From Prionace glauca (Eukaryota > Chordata > Chondrichthyes > Carcharhiniformes > Carcharhinidae), in assembly GCA_037974335.1 (NCBI GenBank), contig CM075760.1, forward strand, positions 36,589,609 to 36,653,608: 64,000 nucleotides of DNA, written 5' to 3'. Of the stretch, positions 31,028 to 41,832 are shown in pieces. Both the position numbers and the translations under genes were made by a program. The stretch's first letter is position 1. Each line of letters begins with the position of its first letter. The notes beneath the pieces are model-generated. The model made no database searches and had not been told where the DNA came from. It worked only from the letters and a program-made list of their open reading frames with translations.

Positions 31028-33774
31028 TCATTGACATGAATTAACCGTGTCCATCAGTGAAAGGGAAATGTTCACAAAACTGGGTTTACCGCTGGATTTG
31101 TCAACTGTTCTGTTGATGATCTTCAAGGGGATGGCTTCATGTCCCACCACACAGGAGTAAGAAGCGCCGCTGGACCAGTCCTCTGCTGCAATGGATAACA
31201 GGCTGTATGTGAAGAAGGAGCTATTGCCGTTCTCCGCCACCACCTCGGTGTTCCTGTAGTTCCCGGGATTCACCGGCTTGTCGTTGACGGTCCACTTGAC
31301 GAAGATCTCTCGGGGGGAGAAACCTCTCACTAAGCAGCTGAGGGAGACGAATCTCTGAGCGGAGACGTGAATAACTTGCCGGGTGTTAGCAATGAAAAGG
31401 TGGTAGGACTGGAGGGTCTTAATGACATTACTGTTACTAGAGAGGCGGTGCTCGACAGACTGGAGGGGCTGATTGTGGACAAGTCCCCAGGACCGGATGA
31501 AATGCATCCGAGGGTTCTGAAAGAAATGGCGGAGGTGATAGTGGATGCCTTGGTGGTTATTTTCCAGACGTCGCTGGAATCCGGGGAAGTGCCAGATGAT
31601 TGGAAAACGGCTAATGTTACGCCGTTGTTTAAGAAGGGTGCCAGGCAAAAGGCGGGGAATTATAGGCCAGTTAGTTTAACGTCTGTGATAGGTAAAATGT
31701 TAGAATCTGTCATTAAGGTGGAAATTGCGAGGCATATTGAAGGGAATTGCTTGATAGAGCAGACCCAGCACGGTTTCATTAAAGGGAAGTCGTGTCTGAC
31801 AAATTTACTGGAGTTCTCTGAGGATGTGTCTGGGGCAGTGGACAGAGGAGAGCCGGTGGATGTGGTCTTTCCAGATTTTCAGAAAGCGTTTGACCAAAGT
31901 ACCTCACAAGAGGTTATTGCAGAAGGTCAGGGGACATGGAGTTGGGGGTAGGGTGTTAGCGTGGATAGAGGATTGGTTGTCAAATAAGAGGCAGAGAGTG
32001 GGGGTCAACGTGTGCTATTCGGATTGGCGGATGGTGACGAGTGGGGTGCCCCAGGGGTCGGTGCTGGGGCCTCAGCTTTTTACCACTTATATAGATAATC
32101 TGGAGGAGGGAACCGAGTGTAGGGTGTCGAAAGTTGCTGATGACACCAAGATTGGGGGAACGGCAAACTGTGCGGAGGGTGTGGAGAGTCTGCAGAAGGA
32201 TCTAGATAGGCTGGGCGAATGGGCCAGGAAGTGGCAAATGGAATTTAATGATGGCAAGTGTGAGGTAGTCCACTTTGGTAGGAAGAATGGTAGGAAGGAC
32301 TATTACTTACGGGGCGAAAAACTGCAGCAGGCGACGGTGCAGAGGGACCTCGGGGTCCTTGTGCATGAGTCGCAAAAACCCAGCTTGCAGGTGCAGCAGG
32401 TGGTCAGGAAGGCGAATGGGATGCTGGCCTTCATAGCGAAGGGGATTGAATATAAAAGTAGGGAGGTCTTGCTGCAGCTGTATAGGGCATTGGTGAGGCC
32501 GCAGCTGGAGTACTGTGTGCAGTTTTGGGCGCCGCACCTGCGCAAGGATGTTTTGGCCCTGGAGGGAGTGCAGAGGAGGTTTACTCGGCTGATACCGGAG
32601 TTGAGGGGATTGAGCTATGAGGAGAGGCTGAATAAACTAGGCTTGTACTCGTTAGAGTTTAGAAGAATGAGGGGAGATCTCATTGAGACGTATAAGATGA
32701 TGAATGGGATGGATAGGATAGAGGTGGAGAGACTGTTCCCGCTCAAAAAAGACAGTAGGACTAGGGGGCACAGCCTCAAGATAAAGGGGGGGCGGTTTAG
32801 AACAGAGTTGAGGAGGAACTTCTTCACTCAAAGGGTGGTGAATCTCTGGAATTCTCTGCCCGTTGAAGTGGTGGAGGCTGCCTCGCTAAATATTTTTAAG
32901 AAGCGGGTTGATGGGTTTTTGATAAGAGAAGGGATTAAGGGTTATGGGGAGAGGGCGGGAAGGTGGAGCTGAGTCACGACAGATCAGCCATGATCTTATT
33001 GAATGCGGGGCAGGCTCGAAGGGCCAGATGGCCTACTCCTGCTCCTATTTCTTATGTTCTTATGTTCTTATGATGCTGGCCTTCATAGCGAGGGGGATTG
33101 AATATAAAAGTAGGGAGGTCTTGCTGCAGCTGTATAGGGCACTGGTGAGGCCGCAGCTGGAGTACTGTGTGCAGTTTTGGGCGCCGCACCTGCGCAAAGA
33201 TATTTTGGCCTTGGAGGGAGTGCAGAGGAGGTTTACTAGGCTGATACCGGAGTTGAGGGGGTTGAGCTATGAGGAGAGGCTGAATAAACTGGGCTTGTAC
33301 TCGTTAGAGTTTAGAAGAATGAGGGGAGATCTCATTGAGACGTATAAGATGATGAATGGGATGGATAGGATAGAGGTGGAGAGACTCTTCCCGCTCAAAA
33401 AAGACAGTAGGATTCGGGGGCACAGCCTCAAGATAAAGGGGAGGCGGTTTAGAACGGAGTTGAGGAGCAACTTCTTCACTCAAAGGGTGGTGAATCTCTG
33501 GAATTCTCTGCCCGTTGAAGTGGTGGATGCTGCCTCGCTAAATATTTTTAAGAAGCGGGTTGATGGGTTTTTGATAAGAGAGGGCATTAAGGGTTATGGG
33601 GAGAAAGCGGGAAAGTGGAACTGAGCAGCGACAGATCAGCCATGATCTTATTGAATGGCGGGGCAGGCTCGAAGGGCTAGATGGCCTCCTCCTGCTCCTA
33701 TTTCTTATGTTCTTATGAGACTTCTTCTGCTGAGGGCAGGAGGACAGAGACCAACGTTTCCCGCGGATTTGGAT
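31028..33774 (-). pseudogene. immunoglobulin heavy-chain last C-domain exon with secretory tail, copy A, split by a LINE
   Basis: The exon starts at acceptor ctgcag (33,775-33,780) with DPNPRE in phase 1. It is cut by a LINE at 31,367-33,716 and resumes at 31,366. The downstream part has a complete C-domain core: [20 protein letters not shown] (first Cys and Trp), [20 protein letters not shown] (second Cys) and VDKSSGKP. A secretory tail follows ([18 protein letters not shown], stop at 31,028-31,030) with an N-glycosylation site and a penultimate Cys for multimer formation. The membrane donor G|GTAAA lies within SSGK. The tail resembles IgNAR and IgW more than IgM, though I cannot settle the class. 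The LINE, with a 5-bp GAGAC duplication at its ends, destroys the exon. Confidence 0.88.
31367..33716 (+). mobile_element. CR1 LINE family A inserted in an Ig exon, with an extra tandem 3' copy
   Basis: The main part (31,367-33,062) runs from before the RT fingers ([18 protein letters not shown]) through RT motif A (FPDFQKAFDQ), PQGSVLGPQLF and the C-terminal domain to a TTCTTATG 3' end. A second, 5'-truncated family A 3' copy (33,063-33,716) follows at once, beginning 'atgctggccttcatagcg' and ending in the same octamers. The RT catalytic box reads VADD instead of FADD. One frame change at about 31,900 separates two open stretches. GAGAC flanks the pair (31,362-31,366 and 33,717-33,721), so both seem to have entered in one event. 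Confidence 0.9.
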
Positions 33775-34019
33775 CTGCAGAAAATGTAGAATAAAGTCAA
33801 TAAACTGGAGAATTCTGGAGACAAACCGCTGGTTAGATATCAGGAAAATGTGTTTCACTTTTGATTTTAAATGTTCCCATTTTTGATTCCCAGATTGGAG
33901 GAGAGGTGAACACAATTTGTTTTCTCAAATAACTCAGGGGGGCGGACTGGAGAGTTTCAGAAAGTCTACAGCACTGAATCATGCCATTCGGCCCAACTGA
34001 TCTACTTTTCTGGTCAATG

Positions 34020-34545
34020 TGCTGACTGTCTGCCCCAGTGACCCCCTCTCACACTTTCCTCAAGGTGCTGACTGTTCATGCCAGTGTCACAGTGAGCCCT
34101 TCTCACAGTCTCCTCAAGGTGTTGACTCTCGATTCCAGTGTCCCAGTGCCCTCCCCTGATAATCTCCTCAAGATGCTGACTCTCTGCCCTGGTGTCCCAG
34201 TGACCTCCCCTCTCACACTCTCCTCAAGGTGTTGCTTCTCTCTCCCGTTGTCCCACTATCCCCCTCTCTTCAAGGTGCTGCTTTCCTGTCCCAGTGTGCC
34301 AGTGTCTCCGTCTCACACTGTCTTCAAGGTGCTGCTTTCCTGTCCCAGTGTGTCAGTGTCCCACTCTCACTCTTTTCTCAAGGTACTGCTTTCCTGTCCC
34401 ACTGTCCCAGTGTCCCCCTCAGAGTCACCTCATTGTGCTGACTATCTGTCCTAGTGTCCCCCTCTCACAGTCTCCTCGAGGTGCTACTGACTCTGTTTAA
34501 GTGTCCCAGTGTCCTTCTCCCACACTCTCCTCAACTCACTCTTGT
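34020..34545. repeat. minisatellite, unit about 55-60 bp
   Basis: About nine imperfect units of the type 'ctcctcaaggtgctgact', 'ctgtcccagtgtcccagtgt', 'ccccctctcacac'. It begins right at the border of segment A. Open frames across it are artefacts of the repeat. Confidence 0.85.
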
Positions 34546-34867
34546 CTCCTTTAAACTTCAGAATAGAAATTGACGTGAAAGTTTGATGTGAAGCCTCTTG
34601 ATATGGTTCTCCTGTGCGTGACACTGAGAAATAGTTCAATGTGAAATCTCTTGCCCAGAATGAACTGTACGTGACACTGGGAGATAGTTCTATCAGATGA
34701 CTCTCGCTCAGACTGTAATGCTGAGATATTGATCTGTGTGAAGTTCTTTACTAAAATTGTTCTGTACATAAACTGTAAATAAGAGTGCGTAGAGCCTGGA
34801 TGTAGCAGCCTATATCAATCCCGATTAACGCTAACCACATCTTTAACCCACAGCCATCATAACCATA
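34546..34867. other. no recognised feature
   Basis: Two short blocks around 'gtgacactgagaaatagttc' and 'cgtgacactgggagatagtt' repeat about 65 bp apart. Otherwise nothing was recognised. Confidence 0.45.
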
Positions 34868-35745
34868 CACCAATAAAACATAGGAATAGAATTAGGCCAT
34901 TAGGCTCATCGAGCCGGCTCTACCATTCAATGATGGCTGAGAAGTTCCTCAAACCCATTCTACCGTTTCTTTTGCCCCGGAACCTTTGATCCCTTTACCA
35001 GTCACGAACTTATCTATCTCTTTCTTAAATACACTCGGAGACCTGGCCTCTACAGTCTTGTGTGGCAATGAATTACACAGATTTACAAGCCTCTGACTGA
35101 AGAAATTCCTCCTCATCACAATTTTAAAGTAAGAAGTCTTCACAACAGCTGGTTAAAGTCCCACAAGCTCACTTGGAATTACGAGCTTTCGGAATGCTGC
35201 TCCTTCATCAGGTCAGTGGCCTACTGGCGTTGTGAGACTTCTCACTGTGCCTATGCCAGTCCAACGCTGGCATTTCCACATCACAGTTCTAAAGGACGGA
35301 CTCTTTCCTCTGAGGTTTTGCCTTCCTGTCTCTCCTACGAATGGAAACATCTTTCACAAGTGCACTCTATCCAGGCCTTTCATTATACTGTAAGATTGCA
35401 TGAGATCTCATTCCTCATCCTTCCAGACTCTATTAACTACAGACCCAGAGTCCTCAGATTCTACTCATGTATCAAGTATTTTATTCCCCGGATCATTTTT
35501 GTGAAACTCCTCTGGACCCTCTCCAAGGCCAGCAGATCCTTCCCTAGATATGGGGCCCAAAATTGCTGTCAATATTCCGAATTGGCCTGACTTATAAAAC
35601 CTCGGCAGTACTCCCCTTCTTTGTATTCCAGTCCTCTCGAAATGAACCCTAACAGAGGGACTTCTGTTATATAGAATTAATATCGAAAGGTTTGCTGTCT
35701 GTTCCTTCATTATTTCTAATTCCCTGACCCTCAACACCTCATGTA
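34868..35745 (-). mobile_element. old CR1-like LINE 3' fragment, interrupted by a Penelope-like end
   Basis: The left part (34,868-35,125) encodes the LINE C-terminus on the minus strand (RRNFFSQRLVNLCNSLPHKT). After an interruption the right part (35,275-35,745) continues upstream coding text ('ctcctctggaccctctccaa', 'tggggcccaaaattgctg'). Diverged from families A-C. It ends about 25 bp before the TATA box of receptor gene 2. Confidence 0.78.
35126..35274 (-). mobile_element. Penelope-like element 3' end
   Basis: Contains 'caacagctggttaaagtccc', 'attacgagctttcggaatgc' and 'tgctccttcatcaggt', the 3' UTR signature shared with 13,255-13,350 and 16,330-16,415. It splits an older LINE, so it inserted later. 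Confidence 0.72.
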
Positions 35746-35768
35746 GGTTATAAATGTTCTACTTTGGG

Positions 35769-35776
35769 TATAAAAA
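35769..35776 (+). promoter_or_regulatory. TATA box of receptor gene 2
   Basis: TATAAAAA lies 72 bp before the chosen ATG (35,841), matching the 76-bp spacing in receptor gene 1. Confidence 0.6.
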
Positions 35777-35840
35777 CTGTTGGATTGAAGGGGGTTAAGT
35801 GAAACTGTTTGTTTCGTGACTGTAATTGATGTGAGTCTCC

Positions 35841-37250
35841 ATGGATCTGATTAGTGTGCCTGAGGGATTTCGCTCTTCCATTAATAAGGGATTCCATTCA
35901 ATGTGTTGTCCCATTGAGTCAGCAGGAGCGACAACTCCGACGCTAACAGAGATCAGCGGCTGTGGAGAGAGAGGGAGGGAGAGGCGAGATCAGAAACTTA
36001 GAGTAATGGATTGGAATGATCCATTAGTGGATCAGAATCTGGAAGCAATGGATTGGAATGTTTCAACAATGATTCAGAATTTGGGAACAATGGATTGGAA
36101 TGTTCCAACAATGGATCAGAATCTGGGAATAATGGATTGGAATGTTGCGACCACGGACAGGAGTTTATCCTATTGGATTGTTTGGTTTACTTCAGATCAT
36201 TGGTGGATAACATCAGCTGATCGAATTGGATATCTGCTGAAGATGATTCAATACTTTTACTATCCCCTCTTGGCGATTGTTGGTGGTCCAGGTAAGTCCC
36301 TGGCTGGAATTGAACCAGCCCGTCTACCATGGGAATCAGAGCAGGCAACGGGCTGAGCATGGGAAGGTCTGTTGAACACGGGTAGGATTTTGTAGCTTCA
36401 GGAAGAGTGAGGCTGTTATGTCCCATCCCCTGTGTCCACTTCCTAATTCTCGAAAGGGTGTTTAAATATTTTGATTTTCTTCTCATTTACTGCACTGGGT
36501 TTGCTGCTCTTGTGGTCTCCGTTGAATCACTGTATCCAGTTATTAATTATTTCAGCCACTGACAATTGTCTTAGGGCCTATGGGCTGGGATGTCTTCTGT
36601 GTGCTGTGACATTCCATCGGCATGTGAACTCAAACACTATTCCTTTGTAAGTAAAAGAATGAGACAGAATCCTTTTTACCCTCTCTACATAACACCATTT
36701 CACTGCTAATCGCCCACCCAGTCAGCAGGCTGTAGAATCCATTTTAATGACCATGTGTGCACTGCAAGTACTCACCGGAGAGAGAACATGTTTTGTAACG
36801 TTTAATCATTAGTTTCACAAATATGAGAACATTAACGTTGCAATGAAATAACTTTGAAAATCCCCAAGACATTCCAGCTGAACACTGATGGAGATATAGC
36901 ATGGCCAATGCACCTAACCAGCACAACTTTCAGAGTGTGGGAGGAAATGGAAACACCAGGATGAAACCCACAGAGACACACAGAGAACGTGCAGACTCTG
37001 CACAGATAGTGGCCAAGTCTGGAATTGAACAAGAACCTGTGGTGCTGTGAAGCAACAATGCTATCCCCTGTGCCACTACAAGCACTCCTAGAGTAGCAGG
37101 AACACAAACACGCAGTCACTCCCAAACACACATACATTAATACACACATTTGTTGACAGAAGCAATCAGGCTTTAACACTTACCCCCACTCACATGCAGA
37201 TTAAAGAATAGGACAACACATACTTTGGAACACTCCTACTGTGTTCTCTT

Positions 37251-37299
<49 letters not shown>

Positions 37300-40071
37300 A
37301 GGGGGTTGTGGCGGGTTCACAACTACTGTTGTGCCCATTGATGACGGGGTGAGCAGTAAAACTGCGTGACAGCCTAGAACTCAGGTCCACGCCCGAATTC
37401 TCGCCTCTTGCAACCTTTACCAGCAATGGATATGCAGCGGATTGAGTCTCCTGCCGATTTCTGGCAGGGGGCTGGATATATAATTGAAATTTATTTTGAA
37501 ACACATTTAATTAAATTTTGCGGTAGAATTGGGTGACACACTTGCCTTTGCAGCCTCACCAGAAAAGGTTGTGAACAGTGAGGATAAATACGAGGACATG
37601 TACGAGGTCCATGTACGAGGACAAATCGTGATCTCCTCGCCGATAGAACTGAAGGCCATTGAGGGTACCAGGCAAGGTCAAGGGCAAAGGTCGGTGCCCC
37701 ATAGGAAATGTCCACCGGACAGTACCAGGGCGTGGGGGATGAGGTGGTGGGGTCTACACAAGCGGAGCCTGCAGGTAGTGAGGCCGACTCTGAACGCAAT
37801 TGCTGGATAGCAGAGGGTTCCGTTACCACCCTACACGCTGTCTGTGAGGTGGGGTGGTCCCTGCTGCCACTCTGCATGTGATTGGTGGGGATTGGGAGGA
37901 GGCATCAGGAAGTTCAGGATCAAATTGCAGAAACAGGAACCAAGCCCCAGGCTACAGATTTTAGACATGAGTTTCGGAGGACTAATGGTATTGCAGGCTG
38001 ACCTGTAGTCGATAAACACGAATCAGTGTTCTAGGGTTGACTGTAGGGTCAGAGAGCTGGCATTTTTGGACCTGTTGTGAATGTAGGTGAACTGTAGTGG
38101 ATCTAGGCAATCGGGGAAGCCAGAGCTGATGCATGCCATGACTAACTTTTTGATACATTTCATAATATTGAATGCCAGAGTCAGAGTCACCGAACAACAG
38201 TGATTAGGCAGCCTGTTTGACTATCCTTTGGTACTGGTCTTTGTTTGAGTTTTAACCTGGTGCATAGATTGGGAAACTTCCTGCCGAGAGAGGACTCATG
38301 GAGCTGTACGTTCCAATATATCAAAGTGGGACAGCAGCAATTGCACTGAGTATTATGGATGACAGCTATTCACCGAATCCTGAAGTTTTCATCTACTATT
38401 GAAAGCAAACATTGATGCTTGTTGTTCTGTGCCAATCGAGTGTTAGATTACTACGATTGCTTCCTAATGGTGGCCAGAATGCTGTGGTGCCCTCTCCAGA
38501 GCACATTTTGTTTTTGTAAAGATAATAGAGATTCTCTGCTATAAAGGCATCAGGATCTCCCTCTGCCAACTGGTTAGTATTGTCCAGAGGAAAGGGTCAC
38601 ACCAGCAGTGTTTGGTACCAGTTCTGTTGTGGGAGTTGTCACTAAGCTGTCTTAGAGACAACAGATTACCACCTACAGGACTCCAAACAGGATTTTCTGT
38701 CAGGGTTCACTCCCTCAGCCTTCTTACCCTCCAAATCCTCCACAGGTCGAGGGACTATTTACCTGTATCTGAATGAGGGACAATGTTGAGGACTCCCTGA
38801 AAAGCTCTCTCCCAAATGTATACATTTGTGCTACTACCAAATGTATACATTTGAGCAGTACGGTGGCACAGTGGTTAGCACTGCTGACTCACAGTATCAG
38901 GGACCTGGGTTTAGTTCCAGCTTTGGGCCACGGTCTGTGTTGAGTTTGTACATTCTCTTTGTGTACAGGTTTACTCCAGATGCTCTACTTTCCTTTCACA
39001 CTCTAAATGACGTGCTGGATTAAACAAAAGGGTTTAAGTGATTGTGTGTGTGTGTGTGCATTTTTTAAATGTATGTATAGTTGAACCCATCTTCAGTCTA
39101 AATGGTAATGTCTTCCCCTGAATCATGTCTAATTTTATTCTTTATTTCCCGTCCTGACAGTGAACATAATCACAATTGTGACATTGACGAGCAGAAACTG
39201 TGGTCTGTCCAAATGTGTCAGTCGTTACCTGGTGGCCATGTCAGTGGGGGATCTGCTGGTCGTTATCCTCGACCTGATATTGAGACACATTCCCATTGTT
39301 TATCATGAACAGTTTTATTTCCTGCTGTCTCTCCCTGTGTGTAACATCCACGCTGTCCTGCTTTATGCAGCTACTGACTGTTCAGTCTGGTTCACTGTCA
39401 CTTTCACCTTTGATCGATTTGTGGCCATTTGCTGCCCCAAGCTGAAAAGTAAATATTGTACTGAGAAATCGGCGGCTGTGGTTCTGGGAACAGTGACTGT
39501 GCTGAGCTGTTTAAAGAACATTTTCTGGTATTTTATGTTATTAAATCGATATCGACTGGTGAACTTCCCCTGGTTTTGTGATTACACAATGAACGTTGTG
39601 GGATCTCCGGTCTGGATAACAATCGAGTTCCTCCACAACATTCTAACCCCGTGTGTCCCATTCATCCTGATTCTACTGTTGAATGTCCTCACCGTCAAAC
39701 ACATTTTAGTGAGCAGCAGAGCCCGCAGAAGACTCCGCGCTCACTCTGGGGAGAATCCTAGAGACTCAGAGATGGAGAGTCGAAGAAAATCCATCATTTT
39801 ACTGTTCGTTATCTCAGCCAATTTCATCCTTTTATGGTCAACATTAATGGTTTATTCAACATGGATACGGATATATGATTTGGGCTATCAGTCGGTGTGG
39901 TTAGATATTTTTGTTATGGATATGGGCCTCATGCTGCAACTCACAAGTTGCTGCACAAATACTGCCATTTATGCAGTGACACAGACTCACTTCAGACAAC
40001 AGCTAACAAATCTGCTGAAATACCCCCTTACTGCAATTCTTCAACTTTTACACTCTGAGATGAAACTATAA
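35841..40071 (+). CDS. class A G-protein-coupled receptor, GPR139/142-like, with N-terminal repeats (receptor gene 2)
   Basis: Exon 1 (35,841-36,291) ends in YYPLLAIVGGP plus G|GTAAGT. Exon 2 (39,161-40,071) resumes in phase 1 as VNIITIVTLTSRNCGLSKCV, the same intron position as receptor gene 1. The product is 453 residues, about 120 more than the family norm, all in the N-terminus. Residues 56-111 are four 14-residue repeats, MDWNVPTMDQNLGI type, with one N-glycosylation site (NVS). Receptor marks are the TM3-start Cys (LPVCNIHA), DRFVAICC for DRY, a loop Cys (FPWFCDYT), a basic third loop with SRARRRLRA, and NTAIY for NPxxY. The start follows the TATA spacing. Any of five later in-frame ATGs, four of them at the repeat starts, could be used instead, giving a shorter N-terminus. 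Ligand unknown. No break seen. Confidence 0.85.
36006..36173 (+). repeat. coding 42-bp minisatellite, four units
   Basis: Four 42-bp units beginning 'atggattggaatg' keep the reading frame of receptor gene 2. The units differ by several bases each, and the last is the most changed. Confidence 0.9.
36812..37085 (-). mobile_element. tRNA-headed SINE, type 2, in the receptor 2 intron
   Basis: Left tail 'aacattaacgttgcaatgaa'. Body with 'agtgtgggaggaaatgg' and 'acccacagagacacacag'. The right head with 'gctatcccctgtgccacta' is strongly diverged. Confidence 0.75.
37252..37298. repeat. (CA)n microsatellite
   Basis: A perfect run of about 23 CA units in the receptor 2 intron. Confidence 0.97.
37845..38175 (-). 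mobile_element. L2-type LINE fragment
   Basis: The minus strand encodes FIDYRSACNTISPPKLMSKI and ILNFLMPP, matching the RT motif A region of the L2 copy at 3.4-4.7 kb. Upstream blocks ('ttcacctacattcacaacag') follow in order. Short and broken. Confidence 0.75.
38176..38850. other. intron sequence, no recognised feature
   Basis: Contains a short direct repeat 'ccaaatgtatacatttg' at 38,813-38,855, just before the SINE. Nothing else was recognised. Confidence 0.45.
38855..39022 (+). mobile_element. SINE head and body fragment
   Basis: Plus-oriented head 'agtacggtggcacagtggtt' with 'agcactgctgactcaca', a B-box-like 'gggtttagttcc', then a decayed body ('ttgtacattctctttgtgta', 'ctttcctttcacactc'). 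The tail is missing; a TG microsatellite lies at 39,045-39,058. Confidence 0.78.
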
Positions 40072-40127
40072 CCACAAGACCCCTGCCTCTTCCTGTTTGG
40101 CGTTCATAATGTAAGTAATAAAACAGC

Positions 40128-40438
40128 CTCACAGAGACAGAAGGAGTGACAGATCGAGAGAGTGGGCAATGTGATTAACAGTGAAAGTGATAGAGAGACG
40201 GAGATTGACAGAGAGAGGGAAGGACAGAAAGACCTGGAGAGCGACAGATTTTGTAAGAGTTTATAATAGATACAGTGAAAAAAATACAGAGGCAGACAGA
40301 GAGGAAGGACAAAGACAGAGAGAGACTCACAGAGTGAGAGAAACAGAGACAGCGAGTGGGGGAAACGGTGAGGTGGGTGGACACAGAATGAGAAACAGAG
40401 ACATAGGAAGACAGTTGGGAGGATGGAATAGCAAAGGG
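40128..40438. repeat. purine-rich GA/GACA tract, left part
   Basis: Strand-biased GAGA, GACAGAGA and GAAA words over about 310 bp. It continues at 41,462 after a LINE. Confidence 0.9.
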
Positions 40439-41461
40439 AGAGAACAAAGAACAAAGAACAACACAGCACGGGAAACAGGCCCTTCGGCCCAACGAGCCCG
40501 CGCCGCCGTCCCATGGTCAGTGACCTATTCATGATTTTAGTCTATGCCTAATGTATGAGGATCAGGGAGGTCCAATATAGGGACAATTTGTTACCCAATC
40601 AATCAGCCTAAAAGCACATTTTTGGGATGTGGGAGGAAACCGGAGCACCCGGAGGAAACCCACGCAACCACGGGGAGAACGCGCAAACTCCCATGGACAC
40701 AGGCCCAAATCCATGTGTCCGCACAGCAACAGAGATAGTCTCTGAGCTGTCATGATGCCCTCGAGATGGTCCAGTTTACGCACACCAACGACATGAAGCA
40801 GTAGGCAACTCCCGAAACAATATCCAAGAGCAGCCCACCACAACCTGCCGCCCGCATGCCCCTTGCTGGACTTAAATGCCTGTGGATAAAAATTTCATTA
40901 TTAAAGACTCTATATCCCTGAGGCTAAAACTGACCCCCAAGCCTACAATGCTTAATAAGGCCTGCTATATCCCCCTATATGTCGACCGCTCATGTGGCTG
41001 TCCAAGTGACTCTTGAACAACCGTACCGTGCCTGCTTCCACCACCTTACTCGGCAGTGCATTCCACATCCCCACTACCCTTTGTGTGAAAAACTGCCCTC
41101 TAATATTAGTCTTATATCTAGCCCCCTTCACCCTAAGCCCGTGACCCCTCGTTCTATCCATTTCTAATAGCGGAAAAAGCTTATCACCATTTACTCTATC
41201 TATCCCCTTCTAATCTTATAAACCTCTATTAGATCCCCCCTCAGCCGACGTCTCTCAAGGGAAAAACAGCCCAAGTGCGTTCAATCTTTCCTCGTAAGAC
41301 AGCCCTTCCATACCAGGCAACATCCTGGTAAATCTCCTCTGCACTCTCTCCAGGATCTCTACATCCTTCCGGTAGTACGGCGACCAGAACTGGACGCAGT
41401 ACTCCAGGTGAGGCCTAACCAACGTTCTATACAACTGCAACATCAGACTCCTACTCTTATA
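40439..41461 (-). mobile_element. CR1 LINE family C, 3' fragment inserted in a purine tract
   Basis: The left end has TTCTTTG units (complement), then the SINE-like 3' UTR block, then ORF2 C-terminus: YKTNIRGQFFTQRVVGMWN (41,150-41,060) and MLQLYRTLVRPHLEYCVQFW to MLPGMEGLSYEERLNALGL. 5'-truncated near 41,461 at 'actcctactcttat'. Close to the copy at 23.5 kb and to family C at 43.7-48.4 kb. Confidence 0.9.
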
Positions 41462-41832
41462 GGGAGAGGGAGATTAAGAGGGAAAGGGAGACAGAAAGGG
41501 AGGGCAGAAGGAAATAGTCAGAAACAAAGAGAAACAGAGACGTACAGCGAGAGAGAGAGAGAGCATCAACGAATGGGAAATAGTGAGCCTGAACGAGTAT
41601 AATGGACAGAGCAAGCACAAAAAAAACGGAGTGAGGTAGAGGGAGAAAGAGCAATAAGAAAAGGGGGCAGAGACGATGAGGGAGGGAGAGAAAGATGGAA
41701 ATGGGGCAGGACAAGGAGAGTGAGACTGAGAGGAGGCAGCAGGGACAGAGGAAGAGGATGATAGAGGGAGGCTGAGGGTGAGGTACAGAGACAGTAAGAG
41801 AGACAGAGCAACGTATAGAGAAAGACAAAGGC
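41462..41832. repeat. purine-rich GA/GACA tract, right part
   Basis: Same composition as 40,128-40,438 and evidently one tract split by the LINE. Region 41,833-42,285 beyond it shows no recognised feature. Confidence 0.9.

Larger units (their letters stand above)
24340..34015. repeat. segmental duplication, copy A (heavy-chain 3' region)
   Basis: Direct repeat of copy B (51,725-59,075). Shared ordered landmarks include the 'cagtgaattctgggcatttg' block, 'ccaaatgtgaaactgaa', 'cgatgatgtgcttat', the transmembrane exon, a TG-rich kilobase, the last C-domain exon and 'ccattcggcccaact' at the right border. Copy A is longer because three LINE A insertions (about 0.42, 0.62 and 2.35 kb) are absent from copy B. 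Confidence 0.9.

Noticed and set aside
34038-34500. Ser/Leu/Pro-rich frames across 34.0-34.5 kb
   Set aside because: Translation of a 55-60 bp minisatellite with no recognisable domain.
37252-37298. Regular spacing suggestive of a CRISPR-like array
   Set aside because: It is a plain CA microsatellite in a vertebrate intron. No CRISPR features exist in the window.
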